Translations under genes and position numbers: made by a program
Source: Glandiceps talaboti
Lineage: Eukaryota > Hemichordata > Enteropneusta > Spengelidae
Length of the DNA: 64,000 bases
Direction: 5' to 3'
NCBI RefSeq assembly: GCF_964340395.1
Contig: NC_135550.1
Coordinates: 20,731,676 to 20,795,675, forward strand
Notes under the pieces: generated by a model
What the model saw: the letters and a program-made list of their open reading frames with translations, nothing else
Database searches by the model: none
Told to the model about the DNA's origin: nothing
Shown: piece after piece, positions 28,294 to 41,262 of the stretch
Numbering within the stretch: position 1 is the stretch's first letter
Layout of the letters: each line of letters begins with the position of its first letter

Positions 28294-30761
28294 TTTACGA
28301 CCAGACACCCTTTTACGGTCAGTTGAATTAATATTCAGGAACCTCTATCAGCTTTGTCCGTATGCCTCCAGTGCAGAAAAAGCAGTGAAATGTCGCTTTG
28401 AGCGTTTCACTACTCAATCAGTGGAGATGGAAGCAGTCATAGCAAATTTTCTTCTAATCTAATGATAGTACTGGATTGGATTTCTCTAGAATAATGCTAC
28501 AATGAACACGTCAAGGCCAATGCCAATATTGAATCACGATTACCGAAAGAGATTAAAACGCGTAGATTCAACTGATTTCTAGGAGAACACTTTACATTCA
28601 CGAACTAATTCGGTTGTAGGTGACATGTGGCAATTTTCATTTGGCGGAAAAGAATTAAGGTTGGAAAGAGAATGAAACAGCATTAGTCATCATATTTGTG
28701 CACCTAGTAAATGTGAATATTTGTTTGCATTTGGTACTAGAATTTAAATACACGAACGATGCAACGATTGTACGTTTTGCGGTTTGTCAAATATGAAATT
28801 CAACAATATATAGATAGGCAAGGACTTAGGTGAATGAAAACTTACTCTTCTAGTGAACAACTTTATATGTGTTTATATGCATACTATTAGACGATAAGCT
28901 TAATCCTATTCGTCAAGGTGCTAGGTATATTATCAACACATCAGCATTTCTTAAAGAATCTGAAACTACTTCGATGAAATACCTCAATCTTCAACAACCT
29001 ACCAATGACGCCATTCCAAATCCATTAATTGACTTTGTCAATTGTCCCTAGGTTGCAAATGGCCTTCGGACATTGGGAAACATCATTCCATACACGTAGA
29101 CAGCATACAGCCAAACTTACAGATGAAATGTTCTGATCGGGATATCAAACACGATTTGCGTCCACTCTAAAATGTAAAGTAGACTTTCACAGAGTGGTTG
29201 CCAATCCAGCTACTTCTATCATCAAAAAACGTTCATGCAGTTCTGAAAACGTGCCCCTTAGATATAGCAACCTCTAAAGTGTCCTTGTAAGGCTATTTAT
29301 TAGGACTATACACCTCCAAGTCGATGAACAAAGGTTTACTTCACCCCTAAAATGCCTCAAAACAGACTTTTCAGTTAAAGATGACAACATAATGGCTACG
29401 ATACTATAGACCTGATATGCCTGATATATAGACCGTGCTGTGAGGGTTAATCAAACATGTATCGTGGGATTTAGCTTATAACATGGGTCTATTGATATAA
29501 CTTCATCCAGATCGTTCCAGAAATGTTTACTTTATAGTTGAACTCTTCACAATGTCCATTCATTGAGACTTAACTAGGGAGCGAGCTAGTTAAATATTCT
29601 CTAATTATGATTTAAACTTTCATTGGTACAAAGCTGTATTCAATCCGGATTATTTGTTGAGGTATAGATCTATGCGTAGGGCCTTTAGGGCGAGATATCA
29701 ACCATTGTGACCATGGTGGCCATTCAGCCTTAAAACATCCAAAAGCCCCTATTCAAAGCCAAAGATTCAACTTCAGCACCTGAGTACATTCATGTATTTC
29801 TTAGGTTTACTTTGGCAATTCTTGTGAATGCTTGTATAACCTGCTACTTTAATCATTTGACAGCAAGCTAATTAATGCATGGAGTTGAGTATTATACGAA
29901 TTTCACTCAACGCGGGCTTTGTATCACCATCAAGCGTCTTTTCATCGTACATTTACTCTGTCAATTATTAGAAGCAATCTAGACGCATTTCCATGAACTA
30001 AAGGTGAAACCAACGAAGATTACGGGTCATTTTTGACACATAGATCTCTAGCAACATGACGGATTGCATAAACCACACTGGCGAGGGCGGGAATTCAGTT
30101 GCATGCAGCCGGCAGTAGTAAGCTGAAAGAGCGCCAAGTCAAAAATATAAGAATAAATATAATGAAAAGGGTTTTTATTCTATCGACGGAAACACAACGG
30201 GTGGCGTTCAATATGATATCCTAAGTAATAATTTATGAAATGATGTGTGTCGTAAATATATATAAGCTTTTCTTTCATAATCGTGTCCTGTAAACATTAA
30301 GAAATAGTCAGTTAAATGTGACATTAAAATCGTAATACGTAAAACGTGATGATTTAAATTTCATGTCCACATGTTAAATATCACAGATACTAGATTTGTG
30401 TACTTTGTATTATAAGTTGAATTCGTGTGTATATGTTTGAACACAAAAAAAACATGGAAGTATACATGACGTATTATATTACTTAGTGTGCGCGTTTCCT
30501 TATTTGCGCTTGAAGAATATTATCAAAGGACACTAGGGCTTCAGATGACGATGGCGCTCATTTCGGAATAACCTTCCGTGACTGTGACAGTGATGTCTAC
30601 TACTATAATAAAAAATTGTTGGTTAGGCCGGGCATGGATGTCGACATTGACTGACTCTAGCTATGATTATATACTGTTCAACGGATAGAACTAAACACAC
30701 AGGACAACATAACAAGCACATAGTGAATGAATTAACTGCAAGTCGAGTACAGATCGCCTAA
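28294..30761. other. Gene-free stretch
   Basis: No gene, RNA gene or simple repeat of note recognised. Confidence 0.5.
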
Positions 30762-31076
30762 GTGCCACTTTGCATTTCAAATGCACTAATTGAGAGAACT
30801 AGTCTTGACAATATGGATAAGGGCTCGAAAAATACAGGAGGTGACAATAGGATGAGTAACGAAGGTGGCATCCCTACCTCGTTTACGTTTTCCGTGGCAT
30901 TGCTCATGTTTCGACGCTGGTTAAAATTATCGACATGTCTTTCATGGGTAGCCGGCCTGATACACGATGGAGACAGCGTTCTTATATTCCAGCCGGATCT
31001 CTCGTTAGAAGACAGTAGCGCTCTCAGGCTCGTTACCTTGAGTACAGCATCAATAATATTGGCAGGTCTTCTTTAG
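30762..31076 (+). other. Unassigned open frame of about 104 codons, open on both strands
   Basis: The plus frame starts MPLCISNALIERTSLDN and continues past a second ATG (MDKGSKNTGG), with a hydrophobic C-terminal end (LSTASIILAGLL). The antisense frame over the same bases is also open, from just after a TAA to a TAG at about 30760. Base composition here is more balanced than the surroundings, and CpG is frequent. I do not recognise a family. It could be a small exon, a decayed gene, or a fragment of a mobile element. No splice sites clearly bound it. Confidence 0.25.
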
Positions 31077-31079
31077 CTC

Positions 31080-34000
31080 TACATCCACCGCGTTTCCTTG
31101 AGAACTCTCGCGAGGAGCTCTGAGGAACTAGTCTGCCATACTACATTATTTAGAACAATGAACTAGTCCTGGCGAAATGATGACAATCTAATTGTGAATG
31201 TCTAAGGTGTTTTCATTATACATCTTCATTTAACATCTACGGCTGTGCCACTTCCAATTACCAGTTTCTAAATAAAATGGAGAATATAATAAATACGTAA
31301 TTATCGAGAAAGAAAACCACTAAGGGCTTGCCAAGTATGTTGTTTCCTATTAAGCTTAACAATAAATACATCAATCCTGAACGATTACATCGTTGACTTG
31401 GATTGTACTTGTACGAGCAGGCCAACAAATCGATTAATGAGTAACGTCGCCTCCGCTCTAGGAGACGATCCCGCCGTGCCATGTAACCACCTACGTAGAT
31501 AGTGGAAAGGGTATTTAAAAAAGCGGCAATGGTTTTGCGTCTTTCCTTGTTGTCCTTTATAAAGTTTGAGTTTTAAAGAAGGAAAGAAATGAACGCCATG
31601 GTAATTCAGCTGAAGTGGATACCGTATACTGCCCACACTGTCCAATGATCAATTTACCTAGCTTACCTTCAAGACTAGAATGTCATCTAGTCACAATATC
31701 CAATGCATTCATACAGGATAAATAGGTGACAGACATTAAAGTCTCCCTCTTATCCGAAATAACGCATTTGACGTCGGGTCGGGAGATGTTATTAATGTGC
31801 CACTAGCTCCATTGACATGCGTGCATTGACTGATGTAGCAGCATGTCCAGATCGTTGAATTCCCATGACTACTTAGTTTGACATGTGTATGTAGCTTTTC
31901 CTGAATACTGACGAACTTGTAGTAGGATTCCAAACACATTACATTTTCAAATGTATTGATCAAGTCATCATGCCCGTGCAATTAATATTCAAGTAGCTAT
32001 TCCCTCTGTCTTTATATTCCATTCCCCGAAATGACTCCTTATTTCATCAGTTCCATCGAATATCACATGCATACAAGCCTACGAATCATTTAGCATCTCT
32101 GTGATTTTTAAATAAATTATCATTTTAAAGATTTAGTAATTTCATTAAATCGAGTGTTGACACTTTAAGAGCGCCTTTAATGCTGAAACAAACACATCGT
32201 CTTTGGTGAATTAAGTTAAACATGTACTATAATGGCAATGAACTTGGCAATCCAAAGATCGCAAATGTTCCGTAATAAATGCTATAAAAGGTAAGCCTGT
32301 AACTATTGCCCGCTAACAGTATGGTATAAAATCCATTTATAATGCGGATCTATCTATTGGGACATTCATTATGGAAATGCTTACCAGATAAATGTGGTGC
32401 GACTTAACGTAGCCTCGAACTGATTCATTTCGACACTATCAGCTCGTAAAATTCACAAGGTTCAAAAGGTGATATTTGCATTAGAAATTACCACTTTCAA
32501 TCTTTTGGCTACCATTGAATAATTTATAGAATTCTTCATATGTATTCTTAATTTACACAGGCTCTCACCGAATGTACTGTGAGCAGACACCGTACTTCCT
32601 CCAAGATGCTTCCCTATCTGTTTTCTGTCAGATCCACATTTACTCTTCCCGATAGTTAAGAACACTTATTCAAAGTACATTTTCAGAATTGTTCAGATAA
32701 CTGACTGGGTGGAACAGAATTGAACAGTCGGTCGTACATCACTACTGATTAAGTAATCTACGTTGCATGACGAATTGTAGAAGACACAGTGCCCATCGCC
32801 TAATGTACACACATCGACGACACGTCGCTCTGTTAGAGCCTCAGTAATATGTGTAGAGGCACAATGGGGTACAGTATCATGAAGTCGTTTTTGAATGGTT
32901 GGCTTTTTTTAATGACCACGGGATACCTCAGGAAAAGGCCCAATAAAAGAAAATTATAATTCTCTGTGTTCGATTTTTTTTCAATAGTCGGAGTTGGTGG
33001 TCGTTTTGATTTCGTCTATTCAAACTTGATAATAGAATACCCGGATTACGAAACGAATTTTTAAAAGGAAGCTTTAATATTCACCTTCATTTACGCTTAA
33101 AAAAACATGTGCAAAACACTACTCTTGTATCACAGAAGCAGACAGATGGCTTCTGAAGCCATATATTATTGCAGTTTGTTTGATAGAAATAGGATTTTAC
33201 ATATTTTATTGTACAGTCAGTTTAATGATTTTTTTCTTTTCAATGCCAGAATTGCAATAGCAAGTTAATATTGATATGCCATCCATCGCCAAGCGATAAT
33301 ACTAAAGGGAGCTAGCTATATATTCTCTTGAAGAATGACCATGGATAGGTTAGGCTATCAGCCCGAGATCTTTTATAAATTGAAATGGCTCCAGGCACGA
33401 ATGATGACGTACCACGCTTGAGAAGGCAGAAAGAGTAAAGCGTGAGGATTCGATTCTGGAATACTATATGCTTCATCTTCGTCTAAGGTGATATATTCTA
33501 CATATATGACAGCATAAGGCAAAATATGCAGTCGTAATATACTTTAGAAAAATAATGCACCTAGAATGTGAAAAATAAATATAATGATTAAATAGACGAC
33601 CCGTTTGTTTATTAAAAGGACAAGGATACCAAAATAGATAACGACAAACCAATTATAAAATAGAGAATCAATCTATACATGGAACGAATGTCTGAATTTA
33701 TAAATAGAGACGTGAATACTAAATTGAAAAACACAATAAATTAAAAAGATTTGACAGAATCTTGACGCCGCGTGAATAAACTTACAATTGTTCCGGATGA
33801 AGTGAGCTATACGGATTTTCTTCCGCCCTTCTCCCTTCTCTAGATTGCCAGAAACATGTAGCGTTTCGATCTGTGATTACAGTCCATAATCCATGACGTT
33901 ACATTAAACATATTGGTAGACGACTTTCTGTCTCTAATCAACGACTAGCCCAGCGTAATAACTCAGCCAAAACTGTACTGCTTGCTTGCTTACTATACCA

Positions 34001-34497
34001 TCGTCCACGTCACTATGTACAGTGTAATTTAAAGATATTGTTTAATCTTGAGTTTTGCTCATGATATATTCAATTCTGATTGAAAGTTCGATTTTATGTA
34101 TTAACTTAGATTAAGGTTTAAATTGAGACATTTCAAACTATGATGGAAATGACATTAACAAGCTAATTATTGTCACACTAACCACTCACAGCTCATTAAG
34201 GTTGAATGGCATTCAATCACGGACTAAACTGACTCTACTACTGTGCAGCTAAATAGATTAACCGTTTTGGATGTCCTCGATTACCACTTTAACATTTTAA
34301 TTCTTATTAAAGAGAATCTCGACGCCACTACATCGTAATGACGGTATTTCAAATTTGAAAGAAAAATAGTTCTGAAATACATAGGCGTGCGTCACGTTAT
34401 ATGGGTAAGTGCCAAGTCTCTTGTTACACATCTAACCTCCTCTAACCTCAATCATCTGCGCATGCACATCAAATGAAAAGAATATATCATTACAATA
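31080..34497. other. Gene-free stretch
   Basis: No gene recognised. Two overlapping minus-strand open frames at 31258-31645 were examined for the missing TMEM151 first exon and do not fit. Confidence 0.45.
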
Positions 34498-34528
<31 letters not shown>

Positions 34529-34547
34529 TGTATGTATGTATGTATGT
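34498..34547. repeat. (TATG)n microsatellite
   Basis: About 12 perfect tetranucleotide units. Confidence 0.95.
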
Positions 34548-36905
34548 CCCATAGCAAAGATGCCCTATAAAGGCACAAGATCAACTTAATGTTTCTTTGA
34601 AATTGCAAGTAATGGTAGGTGATGTAAAATCATTAAATTACTCTCCAGAACTCATATACTTTATGAAAATGTCTATTTCCTGGAGTGGCGTTCCCCTTTA
34701 CATTGTAAACTTACTAAGTGGCTAGAGATGATAAGATTATTCTTTAAAAAAGTGTCATATGATAAATAATACTAAATAATAATTCATTTTGTATCTAGGC
34801 CAACGGTCTATATGCAAGAAATGTACGTATAAAGTACAATTGTTGTACATGTGGTATTACAATAATAAAAGTCGGCTTCTACAGATTGAATTATGAGTCC
34901 CTTCAGCTCAGCTTTGAATACAAAAACTGTCACAACCTATTCATAATATATTAATCTGTCAGCTACTTGCATTGTATACAGGGTACAATGCTCTACGTTA
35001 TACAATACATGTATTATGTAGGTGTCTTATAACATTTAAAGTTTGGTTGACAGTAACGATTCTCTAATACTCCACAACTTGAATGACTATAGGCCTACTA
35101 GAATGTTGGTGATCAGATTTCTGTGCGTGCCAAAGAAAGTGTGAACGTTTTTCGATTCAAACAGAAAAGTGGTGTCTTTCTTGTATTGCGAATTCAATGT
35201 GTTGTGTGTTTAATTAGCCTTGGTAATCAGGGGCTTCAATTAGTTGATATGCTCCATTTCATTATATGATAGATACAATTTTATTGCAAAAATTGATTAG
35301 GTTCGTACTTTTGTTGTGAACGTGTATTGTAAATATAAATGAAAAGAAAACGTTCGAATATTTATAGTGTTCAGTTATCAAAATTGAGTAATACGGAGTG
35401 ACTATTGTCAAAGTAAAGTGGTGTTTTAAATATAGGTTTAAAGTTTGTGACTACATAATCACAGGCAATAAACGTTATAAATACAATATGTGTGATTTGA
35501 AAGACTCCACAGTAACCGAAATTGGAGAATATTGCAGTTTTCCGTAAACTTAGTTCCTCGTCTATAATGAATCACTGCAACATCGGGTGTTGAAAAGCTC
35601 TTCAATCACGCAACGATTCCAACTTTAATCGCTCTTTCGCTTGCTTTATTGCCGTCATTATTTTACCTTCAGAGTTTCTCTGTACGTACCTGTACGATAA
35701 TATTGAAGTGGGTGTGCATAACGAAACCCCGAGATATTTCCTATTAACCCCGTTTCGTTGTCTGTCAACTTGAGGATGGAGTGGTTGGAGATTGATTGAT
35801 GAGTCGAAAGATACCATCACTCCATCGACCAAGCAACAATTCCTCACAAACTATATAGCTCTGTCCATTGCACCAATCAATTGACAGGCTAAGACACTGA
35901 TAACTGCTGATACCAAATAACCCAATCAATTCAGTGTCTTATGCATTCAGCTCACGTAAATCGATCCGTTGTGATAAACACAAACGCTTCGATAAAAGCA
36001 CTACATGCATCATTCTGTACATGCTGGCAGAATTCACAAAAAATAAAATCAGTATATCCATCGTCTTAAATGATTCATGTTTTTATTTTTTGTGAGGGTT
36101 AAAATGAAATTGATATAACACGATTGACCAAACTGTATGAAGAATTCACATTTAGCTCATAAAAACTCAAAGTACGAATGTATGCAGTTTTATACGTGCC
36201 TTCGTGATTTTTTACTTTAGAAGCAATTTTACTCCAATATGGCGGAAGCAGTCCTCGCTCTTTTCGTATTTCCTGTTCATGAATATAGTTTGAGTGAACC
36301 CTACATTTACCAAATTGATAGATATAATACAATATAGCTAACTCTGCATTGTAATGGCAACAACACGTTAATGTAACCATTTATATTCCGATCTTAATCG
36401 TGTCTTCAGGTTAGGATTGTTGTCGACTCTCCCGCTCACCTTCCTTTTTTCACTTCGATGGCGTTGACAATTTCCAACAGCAATACTTTATTCTTTGTTT
36501 GCATTGTTACGATAATATTCACATAAAGTGGGGGGATTTACCGTCTATGATTGAGTACAATGAATTTCGATTTTTTTTCCCTTTACTTTCGCTGAGTAAA
36601 GAAAGAAGAACTCCAAATTGCCTCGCCTTGGGGCATTTCAAACATGAGTTTTCGTTTGTGAATTATATTTACTCGAAGTAGTTCGACGTGAACCGTTTAT
36701 CCGTTGGTTTGAATAGATACATACAAAGTATTATTATTATACCTTGAATAAACTAAGGTCATTGCGTCATAGAGATCGTAATTATTTCGTCATAGGAACT
36801 GGAAAATATTCGTCGCAAAATAATTGATATAAAATAAAGGCCATCATAATGGACGCTATAAGATTCATCTTAATGACCCCTCTAAAAAGAATAATTTGAT
36901 GTAGC
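34548..36905. other. Gene-free stretch
   Basis: Nothing named. A minus-strand open frame at 35602-35847 has a possible GTACGT donor inside it, but no acceptor or family match. Confidence 0.45.
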
Positions 36906-36955
36906 CATAGACCCTCCACCAAGGTCTATGATGTAGCAAATTGAACAATTTGCTA
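36906..36955. repeat. Two adjacent perfect hairpins
   Basis: Hairpin 1: CATAGACC (36906-36913) with GGTCTATG (36923-36930), 9-nt loop. Hairpin 2: TAGCAAATT (36934-36942) with AATTTGCTA (36947-36955), loop GAAC. They lie 3 bp apart. They may be the end of a foldback element or a structured RNA; no gene context is seen. Confidence 0.6.
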
Positions 36956-39900
36956 TATTACGCGATTTAAATTGAGTAGCCTTTAAATATACAACAAGTA
37001 AAAAGGGTATGTCATTGTGTTTATACAGGTACGCATTGAGAATGTTTCACGCTTGCGCAGTGATCGATATAGAATAATCAATTTCTTCTCTCTCTCTCTG
37101 TTGCCTTGGTTATATCGAGGAAAGTTGGCTGTCAACGCACTTAGTTTAAATTTACACTTATGATAAGTTGATATCGAATTACTATACCGATAAGATACCA
37201 GAACTTTCATTTTCGAAGAGATGTCGGTGATGACACATTGGCCCGACGTGTGACTGATAAGGCAGATGAACTCTCGGGGAAAGTAAAAAAAAGGACTTGC
37301 AATGTTATCTGAGCCCATGATCTGCAATCTCCTTTGATCGTCACGTTTGGTTGTAATACTATACAGGTGTAAATTATTTCGATGTATCTATCCGCAAGAT
37401 ATTCTATCAGCAATATCATTCTGATTAGATGCAGTCTTTAATGATTCATGTTGCTATTTGCGATAAAAGAGAAATATTGAACAGCTTTTAACTTCTCCCT
37501 GCTGCAAGGAAAACATTTTTTCCACTTGTTTAATTTCCGTTCAGATGTTTAGTAGTAAGAGTAATCTGTTGAAACTGACATGACATGAAGTGGTGGAAAA
37601 GGATTTCATGTCAATTTCAGTATGTAATCTAGGTCACGAATTTAATATTGACCAACCTTTTCCTCGTGAGAATATGCATGGTGGCCTATTCTTACCGTCG
37701 AGGGCGCTGGTGACGTACAGGTTAAATATTAAAAAGTCGGGTATTTCAACCAATCACAGCTCTGCAATATTAAAGTGACCACCTGTAGGAAACAGATGAT
37801 GACTTCGAAATAATATTCAAATTGTTCTTAATTTTTGAATGGTGATTTCAAACAAGGAAAGGGAAGGCGTATGAATGGTTGAATTTTCAAATTTAGATGT
37901 ATATTCAAATATAAGATGGGTATATGTGGAACGACGTTCTAGATAATGAAGTTGGATTAGAATAGATTTTACCTTCTAGTTCCGTCTAGATTTTTAGCTT
38001 TGTAACATGGTGCGGTAATAAATAGAACGTCATGTATAGACGAAGTGTGAAGTGCAGTGTTGTACCCGTGAGCGCGTCTCGTCCGTAGCTACGGAAAAAT
38101 TGATCGTCTGATCTTTTACGATACGATATCTTTTATTACCCGATCAAAAAGAAAAAAAATAACATTACAAACGTAAATACATAAGAAACAAAACAATAGG
38201 ATTGGATAACAGGAGTCAGAAAATAGCGATGTTAATCGTGTCTGATCCCTGGAAACAGTAAATAATGGTACAAGTTTAGGGTGTAAATAATTATACAAAA
38301 TGTAGCGCTACTCTCGAGCCCCTCCCCTCACCCCCCCCCCCCATATATCTCTGGGCGGCAAAATAAAAGCAAGGCATATATTACACTAAAACTATACACT
38401 GCTAATGAGGTATACTATACTCTTAAATCGCTGAATGAATCGCTGTCTCAGTCTCGGTTCGTTTCTGGTGCCGTGTTGTATTGAATTCCATGTGATTACA
38501 CCTGTGTACGTCATAGATTGTTTCCATAATTATGTTTTAACAAAAGGTACACATACATTATCCTGATCGTTTTTGTCGTGTGTTGTAGTCATAGTTTAAC
38601 ACATTGAAGTATTCATCCAATTATTGTGCAGCAAATCATAAACAGTACTGTACAAGTACTGACCAAACATCTATGCAGCTTATATACAATGGATATTAAA
38701 GAAAGACTTTGTTTATATATTTATATTTATTTATATCTGTTTCTATTTATTTATAAATATATACAATCTTAACCTTATTGTGCTATGCTGCCCATGCTAG
38801 AGGTAGACAAAATATTGCACGCCGGGGTTTCACGTCACTGTACCGGTCACGGTGCACGGCTCCTTGCGGTTGCGGTCAATGGGTTTATTTCCATCCGAGA
38901 TTGAGATAGGTTACATCTCAGACTAGTACAGTGGTATAATACCACGTGTAGAATCCTTCGCTGTTTTTGATGACAATGTTGTCTCAACCTTCACCCACTG
39001 AGAAAAATAACCCCTGGTGATGAGACTAAACTCTGAAAGTTGTGCGAGGCAAGTTGCAAGTAGAACAAAAGCAATGTCCAGTCCAAACTTTAAGTGACTT
39101 GTAGTCTCTCCTATGATGCCCCACTGATTTTATACTAAATTAAATCTTTGAATGAAAGGTGTATAAAAACGAAAATAACTCATTACAGCCGGCTCGATCT
39201 CATGGTGGCGCTGTTCAATAATATATCAGTGACGACGCGGCATAGAAAAATGACGTTTTTCACCATACATCCATGATATGAGTCATATGACCATCAATAC
39301 ATCATTATGGCGAAGTTCAGCTGGGTCCCCAATCAAGTCTTTGTTTTCACGAATCTATACTCCTTAATATACAGCTTTGCTGGAACATATAGACGCGGAT
39401 GGAACCCTTTTTTTCTGCGTGTACATTGCTTGTAACAAAGAAAACTGAGTGTACCAAGGAGGTTTACAAAATAAAGATAATTGTACAATCACAGGGTTTC
39501 GTAGAAAATAATATATGTTGTGTTGTTCACGGCTAATCAGCCTTCTCTTTACTGGCAGGCAGGCATGGCATGTCACAACAAGTGGTATCTGACAGACTAA
39601 TGGTTTCATTATTACAATTTATATCAATTCAAAAATATTGCCAATGACCACAATCCCTGTGATTAGATGGATTGTGCAATGAAATTGAAGAAAAAACATA
39701 TCATGGCATTCACATGGTTTATACAATGATTTTATCAGTCAAGATTTAATTTTGCAACAGAGCTATTACACTGTAAAGATGGTCATGCTTTGAACTTTTT
39801 ATCACTGTTTTGGTATCTTTAAATGTGTACATGCAAAATATTTTCGTTTGCATAAAGATAAGAGAATGTATGTGTTAGACACTGGGGGCGCTATTAATTT

Positions 39901-40767
39901 GAAAGCACATTTTGAACCGTCAGTATGGCTCAATATCATTCAATACTGTAATTCTGTCGACATCCCCCTTCCCAGTTTTTTCATTAAAAAAATAGCCAAT
40001 CGCATTCTTGGTTAGCTGAAAAAGTAGCAGATTTTGTTTTCAGTGATTTAATGCTAGGAAACTCATGAAATGATTTTCCATGCATTTAGATGTCAATATC
40101 AAAAATGCCAACAATCTCTAAATGTGACTGCCCAGTGTGGCCATTGTGGTAGTCTGTCACTGTGGTAGTCTGTGAGATATGATGTGTTGCACTACAAATA
40201 CACTTCACAAAGAAGCTAGATAAGGGCTGGATATTCTTGCAAGTCAGAATACATATTTGTACTTAGCGGGTACGTTTCGGACAGTGCCCTGAAGAGGCCT
40301 GTGGTTTACATTATTGGGGGGCTGAATTACAAGACATATCCGATAGTCTATCATGTTGATGATATAACAAAATACACAGACACAGACACATACTTTTTCT
40401 GTTACTTTTTTAATGATCAGCTCATACTTTACAGCAGACAAATCCATGTTGTGATCACTTTACATACACACTGAGTGAGCAGAACAAAAACTTGCTCTAA
40501 AAATAATTACAATGGACGTATTTTTTTGTGTCTCAATCACTGTCAAGATGAACCCCAATTCGGAAGAAGCCTACTACAAAATTGACATCCAAACAGCCAT
40601 TTTCACGGCTCTCATGGATTAATTCAAAAATATTCACACCAAAGTATTTACAAAAAAAATGTCTTCTTCTCACAAAAAAATGCAAGATTTGATTGGAAAA
40701 GATGGTATATTCACAACAGCCAAATAAAACAAGGTTATAATATGTTTTTATGTCCACATGTTTCACA
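36956..40767. other. Gene-free stretch
   Basis: No gene recognised. A C-rich run lies at about 38330-38342. Repeated short ATTTATAT motifs lie near 38710-38765. Confidence 0.45.
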
Positions 40768-41262
40768 TCACAGAATAAACATACATGCTTGGAATTCTGG
40801 GAAAATGTTGTGCAAAAAAAACAGGCTGGATTCAAGTTTATCTGGGTATTTCATTGCCATGCAATAAAGGTTGAAAAACTGACAAGTAAAAAAACCCCCA
40901 AAACTATTTAAGCTATTTCCGTGTATATCCCATGTATTAGTTACTAGTACATTGGTAGCATACAATTGAGAAAATATTAATAAATTAACGGCATCTTTTA
41001 CATCAATGCAAATAGTCATCACGTTAGCAAATACCAACACAGCTGCATTTATCATGAAGGAAGAGATTGTTCCATTCAAATCATGTAAATACGCGAGAGA
41101 CACTACTTCAATAATAATGAACTTTAGAAAGTTCATCAATATCCCAACCCAAGGTAAGCACGGCAAATTTATGATATATTCTGCGATTGAGAAACCAAAA
41201 ATGGCAATTCTTACAATAGAATGTTTTTTTGCAATCCAAAATACATAACTTATAACTCTATA
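40768..41262 (-). other. Unassigned open frame of about 164 codons, hydrophobic
   Basis: On the minus strand the frame is open from just after a TAG near 41263 to the stop at 40768. It includes WIAKKHSIVRIAIFGFS and LPCLPWVGILMNFLKF and several stretches that could span a membrane. The first in-frame ATG falls well inside it. No family was recognised. It lies about 3.5 kb downstream of the TOGARAM1 stop on the same strand, so it may be 3' UTR sequence, a last exon of an unseen gene, or chance in T-rich DNA. Confidence 0.2.

Noticed and set aside
31258-31645. Basic minus frame (MARRDRLLERRRRYS) as a small gene or TMEM151 first exon
   Set aside because: No donor in phase 0, no family resemblance, and overlapping frames are equally open.
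33780-33850. Minus-strand GTAAGT donor after CGGAACAATT
   Set aside because: All upstream frames with an ATG close at a stop quickly; at best a non-coding exon, with no supporting acceptor.
35602-35847. Minus frame of 81 codons as the missing TMEM151 first exon
   Set aside because: The possible GTACGT donor would leave two extra bases, out of phase with the exon at 12901, and the peptide does not resemble the TMEM151 N-terminus.
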